A DNA stretch of 64,000 nucleotides from an uncultured Clostridia bacterium (GTDB lineage: Bacteria; Bacillota; Clostridia; Lachnospirales; Lachnospiraceae): positions 9,435-73,434 of the forward strand of contig CALBNS010000019.1 in the NCBI GenBank assembly GCA_937896665.1, written 5' to 3'. The position numbers were made by a program, and so were the translations under genes. Shown here piece after piece: positions 8,271 to 16,346 of the stretch. The first letter of the stretch is position 1; each line of letters opens with the position of its first letter. The notes under the pieces are model-generated. The model did not search any database, was not told the DNA's origin, and worked only from the letters and a program-made list of their open reading frames with translations.

Positions 8271-8314
8271 AATTCATTCCTATCTGTCGCTTATTTTGCT
8301 TCATGCATACTCCA

Positions 8315-9073
8315 TTATACAAAATTTTTGATAAAACTTGATCTATGTATCGGTGTCGGTCCCTGCTCCATCAATGCTCCAATATGTGATGCCGAGCCAT
8401 AACCTTTATTGCTTGCAAACCCATATCCCGGAAACATCTTATCGTATTCTATCATAAGGCGGTCCCTTGTTACCTTTGCAACAATGCTGGCAGCTGCAAT
8501 AGAAACACTCTTGGCATCACCTTTGATAATCGGAACCTGTTTCACATCCACTTCCGGTATGGTTACAGCATCATTCAGAAGCAAATCCGGCTGGACTTTC
8601 AGATTCTGAATCGCCATTCGCATGGCTTCATAAGTTGCCTGCAAAATATTAATTTCGTCAATTCTCTCCGGCCCGGCATAACCTATTCCAACAGCAGTCG
8701 CCTTTTCCATAATTTTATCATACAATTCTTCTCTCTTCTTTTCCGATAGCTTTTTAGAGTCATTCAGATACAGAATCTCGCAATCTTTTGGTAAAATCAC
8801 GGCTGCCGCCATAACAGGACCTGCAAGCGGTCCACGTCCCACTTCGTCAATACCACAAATATAAGAATACTCTGCATATTTATGCTCATAGATACGCATT
8901 TCTTCCAGTCTTGCCCTCTCTTTATTCAGTTTTTCCTCCTGCTTCTTATACTTTGCAATCAGGCTGACAACCGAAGCACGGTTGTCATTTGCATATTCTG
9001 CATACAACAACTGCAAAGTCTGATTGTCAGCCTGTTCAAATTCCATTTTAATCTCATATATTTTCTTACTCAT
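8315..9073 (-). CDS. rnhB: Ribonuclease HII
   Basis: RNase HII removes RNA from RNA-DNA hybrids, including single ribonucleotides in DNA. The catalytic DEDD site is visible: GIDEVGRGPLAGPV near residue 74 (Asp and Glu), LNDSKKL near residue 102, and the Asp in LLNDAV later on. The 252-residue protein has an extra N-terminal region of about 70 residues before the catalytic domain, as in many Firmicute RnhB proteins. The ATG overlaps the lepB stop by eight bases, so translation is likely coupled within the rbgA-lepB-rnhB group. Confidence 0.95.
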   Translation of the reverse strand: MSKKIYEIKMEFEQADNQTLQLLYAEYANDNRASVVSLIAKYKKQEEKLNKERARLEEMRIYEHKYAEYSYICGIDEVGRGPLAGPVMAAAVILPKDCEILYLNDSKKLSEKKREELYDKIMEKATAVGIGYAGPERIDEINILQATYEAMRMAIQNLKVQPDLLLNDAVTIPEVDVKQVPIIKGDAKSVSIAAASIVAKVTRDRLMIEYDKMFPGYGFASNKGYGSASHIGALMEQGPTPIHRSSFIKNFV

Positions 9074-9716
9074 GTGAGATTACTCCTATACGTTTTAACG
9101 GCCAGATGCGCACCCATGCTCTTCCAAGCAAATCATCACGGTTGAGCACACCGACACTTGCATCACGGCTGTCCGAACTCCTATTCCGGTTGTCTCCAAG
9201 CACAAAATACTCATCTTCTCCTAAGGTAATCGGGCTCTCTGCAATTCCCGAATCCGCCATTACCTCACGTCCATAAGTTTCACCCAGAAGTTCTCCGTCA
9301 ATATATACATATCCATCAACAATCTGTACTGTTTCTCCCGGAAGACCAATGATTCGCTTAATATAATATGTATCCTCCTTATATTTAAACGGAAATACAA
9401 CGATTTCATAACGCTTCGGCTCTCTGAAATGATATGACAATTTGTCGACAATCAAATGATCCTCATTATATAATGTCGGCAACATGGACTCCCCGCTTAC
9501 TCTTGTTCTCTGTCCTACGTAAGTAATAATCAGATAAGTTGCGCCAATAATGATAGCCAGATAAAGAAGCCACCCTATTAATTCATGAACAGCCGCCTCT
9601 GCCCGGCTTCTTTGTGCTACTTTTTCAGCCTTTGCCTGCGCTTTCTCGGCTTTTATTCGAGCTTTTCTCTTTTTCTTTTGTAAATATTCATATCGTTCCC
9701 TGTGCTTTTTCTTCAT
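9066..9716 (-). CDS. lepB: Signal peptidase I (paralogue with intact Ser/Lys dyad)
   Basis: Type I signal peptidase cleaves signal peptides from secreted proteins at the outer membrane face. The 216-residue product has a highly basic N-terminus (about 40 residues rich in Lys, Arg and Ala), one transmembrane helix (about residues 46-66), and the catalytic domain with SGESMLPTL (Ser77) and YYIKRIIGLPGE (Lys120). GDNRNRSSDSR follows. I chose ATG 9716 because AAGG lies six bases upstream; ATG 9737 overlaps the rbgA stop but has no site. The adjacent paralogue at 10598-11170 lacks the catalytic Lys, so this copy is probably the working enzyme. Confidence 0.93.
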   Translation of the reverse strand: MKKKHRERYEYLQKKKRKARIKAEKAQAKAEKVAQRSRAEAAVHELIGWLLYLAIIIGATYLIITYVGQRTRVSGESMLPTLYNEDHLIVDKLSYHFREPKRYEIVVFPFKYKEDTYYIKRIIGLPGETVQIVDGYVYIDGELLGETYGREVMADSGIAESPITLGEDEYFVLGDNRNRSSDSRDASVGVLNRDDLLGRAWVRIWPLKRIGVISHE

Positions 9717-9736
9717 ACTCGCCCTTCTTTCGCACA

Positions 9737-10588
9737 TTATTCAAAATCCCTTGGAAACTCCAACGTAATTCTTCCTAATTTTCCACTTCGGAAATCATCA
9801 ATCAAAAGCATTGCTGCCTTGTTCGTATCATGCTCATTTCCTCGTACAAGACAATGCCTATTCTTTGCAATATTCAAAAGACACTCATATACGTCTTCTG
9901 TCTCTTCAATATTATACTTCTCTTTCAATACACCTGTATAGTTTTTTTTCAAAAAAAGAATTAATTCTGTTGCTAATTCTTCTATATTCAGAATCTCATC
10001 TTTGATAGAACCAATAAATGCAAGACGAAGCCCCACTGTCTGATCTTCAAACTTCGGCCACAGAATTCCAGGTGTATCCAAAAGTTCCACATTCTTATTC
10101 AGACGAATCCACTGTTTTCCTTTCGTAACCCCCGGCTTATTTCCTGTTTTCGCACATGCCTTTCCGGCCAATGCATTAATAAACGTAGATTTTCCTACGT
10201 TTGGAATGCCAACTACCATTGCTCGCACCGGACGATTCAGAATTCCTCGTTTTCTATCACGTTCCATCTTTTCCTTACAGGCTTCCTGAATAACACCCTG
10301 AATCGACTTAATGCCTCCGCCCTTCTTAGAATTTACTTTTACAACAGAAAATCCTTTTTGTCTGAAGTACTCAGCCCATGCATCATTCTGCTTTTCCTCA
10401 GCCAGATCTGATTTATTAAGCAGAACCAGCCGTGCTTTATTTTTTCCAAGTTCATCAATATCCGGATTCCTGCTGCTGACCGGTATTCTCGCATCTACAA
10501 GCTCAATTACAAGATCAATTAATTTTATATTTTCCTGCATCATACGTTTTGCCTTCGTCATATGACCAGGATACCATTGAAAATGCAT
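9737..10588 (-). CDS. rbgA: Ribosome biogenesis GTPase RbgA (YlqF)
   Basis: RbgA is a circularly permuted GTPase needed for late assembly of the 50S subunit in Firmicutes. The permuted motif order is visible: G4 (NKSDL near residue 58) precedes G1 (GIPNVGKSTFINA near residue 127) and G3 (DTPGI near residue 171). The N-terminus MHFQWYPGHMTKAKR is characteristic of the family. At 283 residues the length is normal. It sits between two signal peptidase genes and just downstream of rplS, consistent with a ribosome/secretion cluster. Confidence 0.96.
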   Translation of the reverse strand: MHFQWYPGHMTKAKRMMQENIKLIDLVIELVDARIPVSSRNPDIDELGKNKARLVLLNKSDLAEEKQNDAWAEYFRQKGFSVVKVNSKKGGGIKSIQGVIQEACKEKMERDRKRGILNRPVRAMVVGIPNVGKSTFINALAGKACAKTGNKPGVTKGKQWIRLNKNVELLDTPGILWPKFEDQTVGLRLAFIGSIKDEILNIEELATELILFLKKNYTGVLKEKYNIEETEDVYECLLNIAKNRHCLVRGNEHDTNKAAMLLIDDFRSGKLGRITLEFPRDFE

Positions 10589-10597
10589 ATTATCCTC

Positions 10598-11170
10598 CTA
10601 TTTTACAAAACCAAAATTCTTTCTCGGTGAAATTACAAACCAGACCTTTCCTTCAATCTCAGAACGTTTCACATTCCCAATCTCTGCCATACGGCTGTCC
10701 TCACCGTTCTCTCTATTATCTCCCAAGACAAAATATTCATCATTTTTAAGTACCAGAGGTTCCTCTAAAACCCCAACTTCATTAATCTCCGATGTCTGAT
10801 ACTCTTCCTCTATCTTCTTTCCATCTATATAAATCTTACCATCTTTTATCTCAACTGTATCACCCGGTGTTCCAATTACACGTCTGATATAATAATAAGA
10901 ATTTTCATTTCCATTCGGTTTAAATGCCACGACATCCCCTCGTTTCGGACTACTCATATTATACACAATACGGTTAATTAAGGTGATATCCCCATTCTGT
11001 AGTTTCGGCTTCATAGAGTCCCCGATGGTACTGACACGCTGACCAAAATACCATACACACACGAATGCAATCAGACAAACGACCGCTATCTGAAATGTCC
11101 ATGTAACAATTCCACGAATCAAGTCATAATTCACTTTTCTTCTCTCTCTTCGAAATGATAATTCACTCAT
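10598..11170 (-). CDS. lepB: Signal peptidase I-like protein, catalytic Lys replaced by Arg
   Basis: The 190-residue protein has the type I signal peptidase layout: a cytoplasmic N-terminus, one membrane helix (about residues 22-42), the Ser motif TIGDSMKP (Ser52), and the C-terminal box GDNRENGEDSR. The position normally occupied by the general-base Lys reads YYYIRRVIGTPGD, so Arg96 replaces Lys. This could mean an inactive or altered protease, possibly working with the adjacent intact paralogue. GGAG seven bases before ATG 11170 fixes the start; the frame runs upstream to 11233 without a site. A terminator separates it from rplS, so it may have its own promoter. Confidence 0.9.
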   Translation of the reverse strand: MSELSFRRERRKVNYDLIRGIVTWTFQIAVVCLIAFVCVWYFGQRVSTIGDSMKPKLQNGDITLINRIVYNMSSPKRGDVVAFKPNGNENSYYYIRRVIGTPGDTVEIKDGKIYIDGKKIEEEYQTSEINEVGVLEEPLVLKNDEYFVLGDNRENGEDSRMAEIGNVKRSEIEGKVWFVISPRKNFGFVK

Positions 11171-11190
11171 GAATACTCCTAAATTTTGAT

Positions 11191-11225
11191 AAGAAAAGGG
11201 ACAACATACGTTATGTACTTGTCCC
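11191..11225 (-). terminator. Terminator after rplS
   Basis: On the minus strand GGGACAA and TTGTCCC pair around a 14-base loop that can itself pair (TACATAACGTA), followed by TTTTCTT. It ends the ylxM-to-rplS operon just before the signal peptidase gene. Confidence 0.8.
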
Positions 11226-11236
11226 TCTCTCATTTA

Positions 11237-11584
11237 CTATTTTACTAATTCTTTAACTTTAGCTCTCTTACCAACACGTCCTCTTAAGTAGTTAAGTTTC
11301 GCTCTTCTTACTTTACCTCTGCGGATAACTTCTACTTTTTCAACGTTTGGTGAGTGTAATGGCCAAGTCTTTTCAACACCGATTCCGTTAGAATTCTTTC
11401 TAACTGTAAATGTTTCTCTTGTGCTTCCACCTTGTTTCTTAAGCACAATACCTTCGAAAACCTGGATTCTTTCACGGTTACCTTCTTTAATTTTACCGTA
11501 AACTCTTACAGTATCACCTACGTTAAATGCTGGTACTTCAGCTTTTAACTGTTCTGCTTCAATTTTTTTAATGATATCGTTCAT
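11237..11584 (-). CDS. rplS: 50S ribosomal protein L19
   Basis: L19 lies at the 30S-50S interface. The 115-residue product matches the family throughout: FNVGDTVRVYGKIKEGNRER, then VFEGIVLKK, and the C-terminal GKVRRAKLNYLR. It has a strong AAGGAGG ribosome-binding site. Unlike the tightly packed genes upstream, it is preceded by a 100-base gap with its own promoter and a structured leader, suggesting separate control of L19 synthesis. Confidence 0.98.
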   Translation of the reverse strand: MNDIIKKIEAEQLKAEVPAFNVGDTVRVYGKIKEGNRERIQVFEGIVLKKQGGSTRETFTVRKNSNGIGVEKTWPLHSPNVEKVEVIRRGKVRRAKLNYLRGRVGKRAKVKELVK

Positions 11585-11661
11585 CTGTGTGACCTCCTTA
11601 TATTTTGGACGTTCTTAATACACATTTTGTATCAGAGGACCATCTCTTTCTTCTCACAACC
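11585..11661 (-). promoter_or_regulatory. Candidate L19 leader RNA
   Basis: The roughly 77-nt untranslated leader between the predicted transcription start and the rplS ATG has small stems, for example ATACA/TGTAT around AAATG, ahead of the ribosome-binding site. Autoregulatory L19 leaders are known in Firmicutes at this position. I could not match a consensus by eye, so this is a positional suggestion. Confidence 0.4.
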
Positions 11662-11667
11662 TAAATC

Positions 11668-11696
11668 ATCTTACCACATTTACCCTACATAGGCAA
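11668..11696 (-). promoter_or_regulatory. Internal promoter of rplS
   Basis: On the minus strand TTGCCT (11696-11691, overlapping the trmD 3' end) and TAAGAT (11673-11668) are separated by 17 bases. It would let rplS be made independently of trmD. Confidence 0.55.
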
Positions 11697-12416
11697 GTGT
11701 TTTTTTGCCAATTCTTTTTCTTTTTGACTCAGTTCTGCTTTTTTCAGCAAATCCGGCCTTCGCTGTGCTGTTCTTATAATAGACTGCTCACGGCGCCATT
11801 TTTCAATATTGGCGTGATGCCCTGACAAAAGAATCTCCGGCACTTTCTTTCCATGCCACTCTTCCGGTCTTGTATACTGTGGATATTCCAACAAGTTATC
11901 CTGAAAGCTTTCAAATTCTGCCGACACGTCATTGTGAAGAACCCCCGGCACCAGCCTTGAAACTGCATCAATCATGACCATGGCAGGAAGTTCCCCTCCT
12001 GTCAGAACATAATCTCCGATTGATACATAATCGGTTACAATCTCTTCCAGAACACGTTCATCAATCCCTTCATAATGCCCGCATAAAAATACAAGTTCGT
12101 CTTCTTTTGCGAACTCCTCCGCCATCTCCTGTGAGAAAGTTCTGCCCTGCGGCGAAAGATAAATTACTCTAGGCTTCGCTTTTGTCTTCTCTAATACTGC
12201 TTCATATGCACCATATACAGGTCCTGCCTGCATCAGCATTCCCGCACCGCCGCCATACGTGTAATCATCTACTCTGTTATGTTTATTTTCCGCATAATCG
12301 CGTATGTCAATTGCCTCTATGGATAAAAGTCCCTTATTTACTGCCCGTCCAATAATACTCGTGCTAAGCCCATTCATTACCATATCCGGAAACAATGTTA
12401 ATATATGAAAATTCAT
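11685..12416 (-). CDS. trmD: tRNA (guanine-N1)-methyltransferase TrmD
   Basis: TrmD methylates G37 next to the anticodon of several tRNAs, using S-adenosylmethionine bound in a trefoil knot. Family segments are clear in the 243-residue product: LTLFPDM at the start, YGGGAGMLMQ near residue 54, CGHYEGIDERV near residue 112 and SIGDYVLTGGELP near residue 132. It follows rimM after four bases, the usual order rpsP-khpA-rimM-trmD-rplS. Confidence 0.97.
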   Translation of the reverse strand: MNFHILTLFPDMVMNGLSTSIIGRAVNKGLLSIEAIDIRDYAENKHNRVDDYTYGGGAGMLMQAGPVYGAYEAVLEKTKAKPRVIYLSPQGRTFSQEMAEEFAKEDELVFLCGHYEGIDERVLEEIVTDYVSIGDYVLTGGELPAMVMIDAVSRLVPGVLHNDVSAEFESFQDNLLEYPQYTRPEEWHGKKVPEILLSGHHANIEKWRREQSIIRTAQRRPDLLKKAELSQKEKELAKKHLPM

Positions 12417-12420
12417 ACGT

Positions 12421-12927
12421 TTATACCAGCCCTTCCATCAAATGTATCGTCATTTTTCCTTTCTCGATATCCACATCCAGAATGCATTGTTTTATGGCCG
12501 GAACCAGCACCTCCCCATGTTGGAGACTGTCAATTATATATACGTCATTCGCACCCGTTTCTAGCACATCTTTCAGTTTTCCGAACTCTTCTCCGTCCTC
12601 TGTAAAAACGGTAAGCCCAATCATATCCGCAATAAAGTATTCATCCTTTCGCAAACGTACTGCGTGTTCTCTTGTTACCAGGAGGCTTTTGCCTTTATAT
12701 TTTTCTATGTCATTGATATTATCAATACCCTTAAATTTCAAAATCACAAACTGTTTAAAGAACTTAACCCCTTCAATCTCCAAAGTTCTATGTTCTCTTC
12801 CAGTATCCAAGACTACTTCTTTTAACTTTTTAAAACGCTTCACTTCATCCGTTGTAGGAAATACCTTCACTTCACCTCTTACGCCATGTGTGGACGAAAT
12901 TACACCGACCTGCAATAATTGTTCCAT
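12421..12927 (-). CDS. rimM: Ribosome maturation factor RimM
   Basis: RimM binds S19 and helps mature the 30S head. The 168-residue product begins with VGVISSTHGVRGEVKVFPTT, typical of the N-terminal beta barrel, and has a PRC-barrel C-terminus with DEYFIADMIGL and DVYIIDS. I chose ATG 12927, which has AAGGAG seven bases upstream, instead of the farther 12954. Confidence 0.95.
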   Translation of the reverse strand: MEQLLQVGVISSTHGVRGEVKVFPTTDEVKRFKKLKEVVLDTGREHRTLEIEGVKFFKQFVILKFKGIDNINDIEKYKGKSLLVTREHAVRLRKDEYFIADMIGLTVFTEDGEEFGKLKDVLETGANDVYIIDSLQHGEVLVPAIKQCILDVDIEKGKMTIHLMEGLV

Positions 12928-12961
12928 ATATACTCCTTGTATAAATATAGACATCGCGCAT

Positions 12962-13189
12962 TTACGCGATGTCTACGACTACTTTCTTGTCTTCCTTGAC
13001 TGCTGCTGCCTTAACTACAGCACGGATTGCTTTTGCAATTCTTCCTTGTTTACCGATTACTTTGCCCATGTCAGACTCTGCCACACGCACTTCAAGAACA
13101 ATTGTCTTGCCCTCTACTTTCTCAGTAATAACAACTTCGTCTGGATGATCTACTAATGCTTTTGTAATTACTTCAACTAATGCTTTCAT
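12962..13189 (-). CDS. khpA: KH-domain RNA-binding protein KhpA (YlqC)
   Basis: KhpA is a small RNA-binding protein that pairs with KhpB (Jag/EloR) in Gram-positives and affects cell-wall elongation. The 75-residue product has a single KH domain with the GxxG loop in MGKVIGKQGRIAKAIR. The ATG at 13189 has GGAGGT seven bases upstream, so the four-residue longer start is unlikely. It lies between rpsP and rimM as in other Firmicutes. Confidence 0.93.
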   Translation of the reverse strand: MKALVEVITKALVDHPDEVVITEKVEGKTIVLEVRVAESDMGKVIGKQGRIAKAIRAVVKAAAVKEDKKVVVDIA

Positions 13190-13215
13190 TACACGCACCT
13201 CCATCTGACAGCTGA

Positions 13216-13461
13216 TTATTTTTCAATACCAGCTAATTTGAAAATCTTTCCAACTGTTTCTGTTGGTTGTGCTCCGTTGTTTAACCATTTTTTAGCTGCT
13301 TCTTCATCAACTTTGAATAAGCTTGGTTTTTGATTTGGATCATAGATACCGATTTCTTCGATAAATTTTCCATCTCTTGGAGATCTTGAATCTGCTACAA
13401 CGATTCTATAGAAAGGAGCTTTCTTTTGTCCCATTCTTTTTAATCTGATTTTTACTGCCAT
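13216..13461 (-). CDS. rpsP: 30S ribosomal protein S16
   Basis: S16 is needed early in 30S assembly. The 81-residue product matches the family: AVKIRLKRMGQKKAPFYRI at the N-terminus, DSRSPRDGKFIEEIG, then YDP and a C-terminal PTETV segment. The start at 13461 follows an AGGTGA-type site; a three-residue longer ATG at 13470 is less likely. It is followed by khpA and preceded by ffh. Confidence 0.97.
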   Translation of the reverse strand: MAVKIRLKRMGQKKAPFYRIVVADSRSPRDGKFIEEIGIYDPNQKPSLFKVDEEAAKKWLNNGAQPTETVGKIFKLAGIEK

Positions 13462-13506
13462 TTCTTTCACCTCTTCTTATACTTTCTTTAATTTTTTATC
13501 TATGTG

Positions 13507-14856
13507 TTAAAAAGGAAGCTTGAACCTGCCTTTTTTACCACCCATGCCACCCATCATTCCAGGAAGCTGCTTCATCATCTTTCGCATCTGCTCAAACTGC
13601 TTTACCATGCGGTTTACCTCGCCGATATCCACACCGGCACCCATTGCGATTCTGCGTTTCCTTGATGGATTCAAAAGTTCCGGATTACGGCGTTCTTCCG
13701 GCGTCATGGAATAGATAATTGACTCAATCCGGGCCATCTTTCTCTCACCCTCATCTGTATCAATATCCTTCATCCTTGCCCCGCCAAGTCCCGGCATCAT
13801 GCTCATGATATTCGCAAGTCCGCCCATCTTTTTCATCTGTTTCGTGCTTTCCAGATAATCCTCAAAATCAAATTGGGCTTTTTTCAGCTTGCGTGTCATC
13901 TCTTTGGCTTTTTCTTTGTCAATCTCTTCTCCTGCTTTTTCAATCAGACTTAAGACATCTCCCATTCCCAAAATACGGGAAGCCATTCTATCTGGATAAA
14001 ACTGTTCCAAATCGGATAGTTTTTCACCCATACCTACATAAAAAATAGGTCTTCCGGTCACTGCTTTAATAGAAAGTGCAGCACCACCCCTTGTATCACC
14101 GTCAAGCTTTGTGACAATGACACCGTCGATACCAATCTTTTCATTGAAAGTGCCTGCCACATTTACTGCATCCTGACCAGTCATCGCATCTACAACTAAA
14201 ATCGTCTGATGTACCGTCACAGTTTCTTTAATCTCCTGCAGTTCTGCCATCATGTCTTCATCAACATGAAGCCGACCCGCTGTATCTAAAATCACTAAAT
14301 TATTGCCATTCTTTGCCGCATGCTCCATCGCAGCTTTTGCAATGTTCGCCGGCTTATGACTGTCTCCCATTGAAAAGACTTCCACACCCTGCTTTTCACC
14401 GTTAATCTGCAATTGCTTAATTGCAGCCGGACGGTAAACGTCACACGCAACCAATAATGGCTTCTTTCCTTTTAACTTAAACTTTCCGGCAATCTTAGCA
14501 GTCGTTGTCGTCTTACCGGCACCCTGAAGACCCGCCATCATAATAACGGTCGTTGCCTGCCCCGGCTCAAGTTTAATCTCTGTTGTCTCCGAACCCATAA
14601 GTTTAATCAGTTCTTCATTTACAATCTTAATTACCATCTGTCCCGGATTCAATCCGTTCATGACATCCTGTCCGATTGCACGTTCCTGAACATCTTTTAC
14701 AAATCCCTTTACAACCTTAAAATTAACATCTGCTTCTAAGAGAGCCATCTTTACTTCTTTCAGTGCCGCTTTTACATCACTTTCTGTCAAACGGCCTTTA
14801 CTTCGAAGATTCTTAAACACGTTCTGAAGTTTTTCTGATAAACTATCAAATGCCAT
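13507..14856 (-). CDS. ffh: Signal recognition particle protein Ffh
   Basis: Ffh with 4.5S RNA delivers nascent membrane proteins to the SecYEG translocon. The 449-residue protein has an N domain, a G domain with GLQGAGKTTTTAKIA near residue 107, DTAGRLH near residue 190 and TKLDGD near residue 246, and a methionine-rich M domain ending in QLPGMMGGMGG. The stop of ylxM lies two bases before its ATG, giving tight coupling between ylxM and ffh. Confidence 0.98.
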   Translation of the reverse strand: MAFDSLSEKLQNVFKNLRSKGRLTESDVKAALKEVKMALLEADVNFKVVKGFVKDVQERAIGQDVMNGLNPGQMVIKIVNEELIKLMGSETTEIKLEPGQATTVIMMAGLQGAGKTTTTAKIAGKFKLKGKKPLLVACDVYRPAAIKQLQINGEKQGVEVFSMGDSHKPANIAKAAMEHAAKNGNNLVILDTAGRLHVDEDMMAELQEIKETVTVHQTILVVDAMTGQDAVNVAGTFNEKIGIDGVIVTKLDGDTRGGAALSIKAVTGRPIFYVGMGEKLSDLEQFYPDRMASRILGMGDVLSLIEKAGEEIDKEKAKEMTRKLKKAQFDFEDYLESTKQMKKMGGLANIMSMMPGLGGARMKDIDTDEGERKMARIESIIYSMTPEERRNPELLNPSRKRRIAMGAGVDIGEVNRMVKQFEQMRKMMKQLPGMMGGMGGKKGRFKLPF

Positions 14857-14857
14857 G

Positions 14858-15208
14858 CTACAACTCCTCTATAATTTCTCCCGATATCTTTCTGATATCC
14901 TGTATCAACTGATATTCCTTGATATTGTCTGCTTCCTCACTGTCAAGTAGCTCATTCATCCGGTGAACCTTTTCTTTAATCGTTACAAACCGCTCTACCA
15001 GATGCAGTTTTTCTTCATAATTCTCTAAAATCTTATTGCACCGCTTTATTAAATCATGCACGCCTTGTCTGCTGATTCCCGCATCCTGAGCGATCTCGCT
15101 CAACGATAAATCCTCTAATACAAATTGCTCGTATATTTCTTTCTGATGACTCGTAAGCAGTTCACCATAAAAATCATATAATAATGCCTGTTCTAAGATT
15201 TCATCCAT
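14858..15208 (-). CDS. ylxM: YlxM/p13-like helix-turn-helix protein
   Basis: YlxM proteins are small helix-turn-helix proteins encoded next to ffh in Firmicutes; in streptococci the protein interacts with the SRP. The 116-residue product has DFYGELLTSHQKEIYEQF, then a sigma-70 region 4-like helix-turn-helix (LSLSEIAQDAGISRQGVHDLI). I chose ATG 15208, which has AGAGGTGA upstream and a consensus promoter 17 bases before. It is the first gene of the SRP/ribosome operon. Confidence 0.93.
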   Translation of the reverse strand: MDEILEQALLYDFYGELLTSHQKEIYEQFVLEDLSLSEIAQDAGISRQGVHDLIKRCNKILENYEEKLHLVERFVTIKEKVHRMNELLDSEEADNIKEYQLIQDIRKISGEIIEEL

Positions 15209-15224
15209 TTTTATCACCTCTGCT

Positions 15225-15253
15225 ATAATATACGATTTCCTATGGGGTGTCAA
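15225..15253 (-). promoter_or_regulatory. Promoter of the ylxM-ffh-rpsP operon
   Basis: On the minus strand TTGACA (15253-15248) and TATTAT (15230-15225) are separated by 17 bases. It lies just upstream of the ylxM ribosome-binding site, so the 5' leader is short (about ten bases). Confidence 0.85.
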
Positions 15254-15286
15254 GTGCTTTTTCTTGACAAATATTTTTATTTTGAT

Positions 15287-16198
15287 TTATGCGAGCAGCG
15301 CTTCTACATTCAACATCCCCCATCCCTGCTGATTCTGGTGCATTCCCAAATCACTGCTTGTTTCCCGCAGACGCAGTTTCACTTCTATATTACGCATATC
15401 AGGATATTTTGACAAAAGGTCTGCAATGGCACCCGACACAACTGGTGTTGCCATGGATGTACCACTCTTAATAACATATGGTTTCTCCCTTTGCATTACG
15501 TACTTTGCATTGCAGGATGCAATACGACTTCCCGGCGCAACAACATCCGGCTTGCAGACGCATTCTTCCGTCGGACCTCTCCCGGAATAATTCACCTTAC
15601 GCCCTCCTCCGACGACCACAGAATACTGATCATCCGAAGAACCGACTGTGATAACCTTTCTGCTGATTCCGGGGACAGTGATGCTTCCTTCCATGGGACC
15701 GAGATTACCCGCCGCAACAACTACAACCAGTCCGGCATCCCACAAACTTTCTACACTTTGAACTAGTCTCGCTTCCTCGTTTTGACGAAAATGCGCCGGC
15801 ATTCCTACTGATATATTTACAATGCGGATTTGATATCGTTTTTTATTGTGTAGGATCCACTTCACAGCCTGTATTACTTCCTCTACACTGCCATTCCCCT
15901 TACTGTCCAACACCTTTAAGACTACCAGATTGCACTCCGGTGCAATACCTGCATATTCACCTTTGGAAGCACTTCCACGTCCTCCAATCACTCCACACAC
16001 ATGTGTGCCATGTCCGTTATCATCATACAAAATATCCTGTCCATTGACAAAATCCTGGAATGCAAGCACTTTATTTCTAAAATCAGGATGTGGGGCAAGA
16101 CCAGTGTCTAATACTGCTACAGTAATTCCTGCTCCAAGATAATGGTTATCTATAATATCTTTACACCAATAATGAATATTCTGCTTAACCCGTTTCAT
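15287..16198 (-). CDS. S8 family subtilisin-like serine protease
   Basis: The 303-residue protein has the complete subtilase triad: Asp in VAVLDTGLAPHPDF (near residue 30), His in DDNGHGTHVCGVIGG (near residue 68) and Ser in SGTSMATPVVSG (near residue 254), with the oxyanion Asn in AAGNLGP. There is no signal peptide and no long propeptide, so it resembles intracellular or AprX-like subtilases. I chose ATG 16198, which has AAGGA ten bases upstream; the frame extends to a TTG at 16237 without a site. It is not part of the ffh operon. It could process intracellular or spore proteins, but nothing here shows its target. Confidence 0.9.
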   Translation of the reverse strand: MKRVKQNIHYWCKDIIDNHYLGAGITVAVLDTGLAPHPDFRNKVLAFQDFVNGQDILYDDNGHGTHVCGVIGGRGSASKGEYAGIAPECNLVVLKVLDSKGNGSVEEVIQAVKWILHNKKRYQIRIVNISVGMPAHFRQNEEARLVQSVESLWDAGLVVVVAAGNLGPMEGSITVPGISRKVITVGSSDDQYSVVVGGGRKVNYSGRGPTEECVCKPDVVAPGSRIASCNAKYVMQREKPYVIKSGTSMATPVVSGAIADLLSKYPDMRNIEVKLRLRETSSDLGMHQNQQGWGMLNVEALLA

Positions 16199-16346
16199 AT
16201 ATGCAAAGTCCTTTTTGTTTAGAATATTCTTTTGCAAATATATAGGTGACTAAAAAAGAATTCATTTTTTCTTTGAAATCCTTCGCACACTGCCAAGCAT
16301 GATAACATATTATGCGAGTGTAAAGTAAATCAATGGAGGCTTATTT

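Noticed and set aside
12395..13156. Plus-strand ORF of 253 codons
   Set aside because: It is antisense to rimM and khpA, both clear genes, and has low-complexity Ser/Thr composition.
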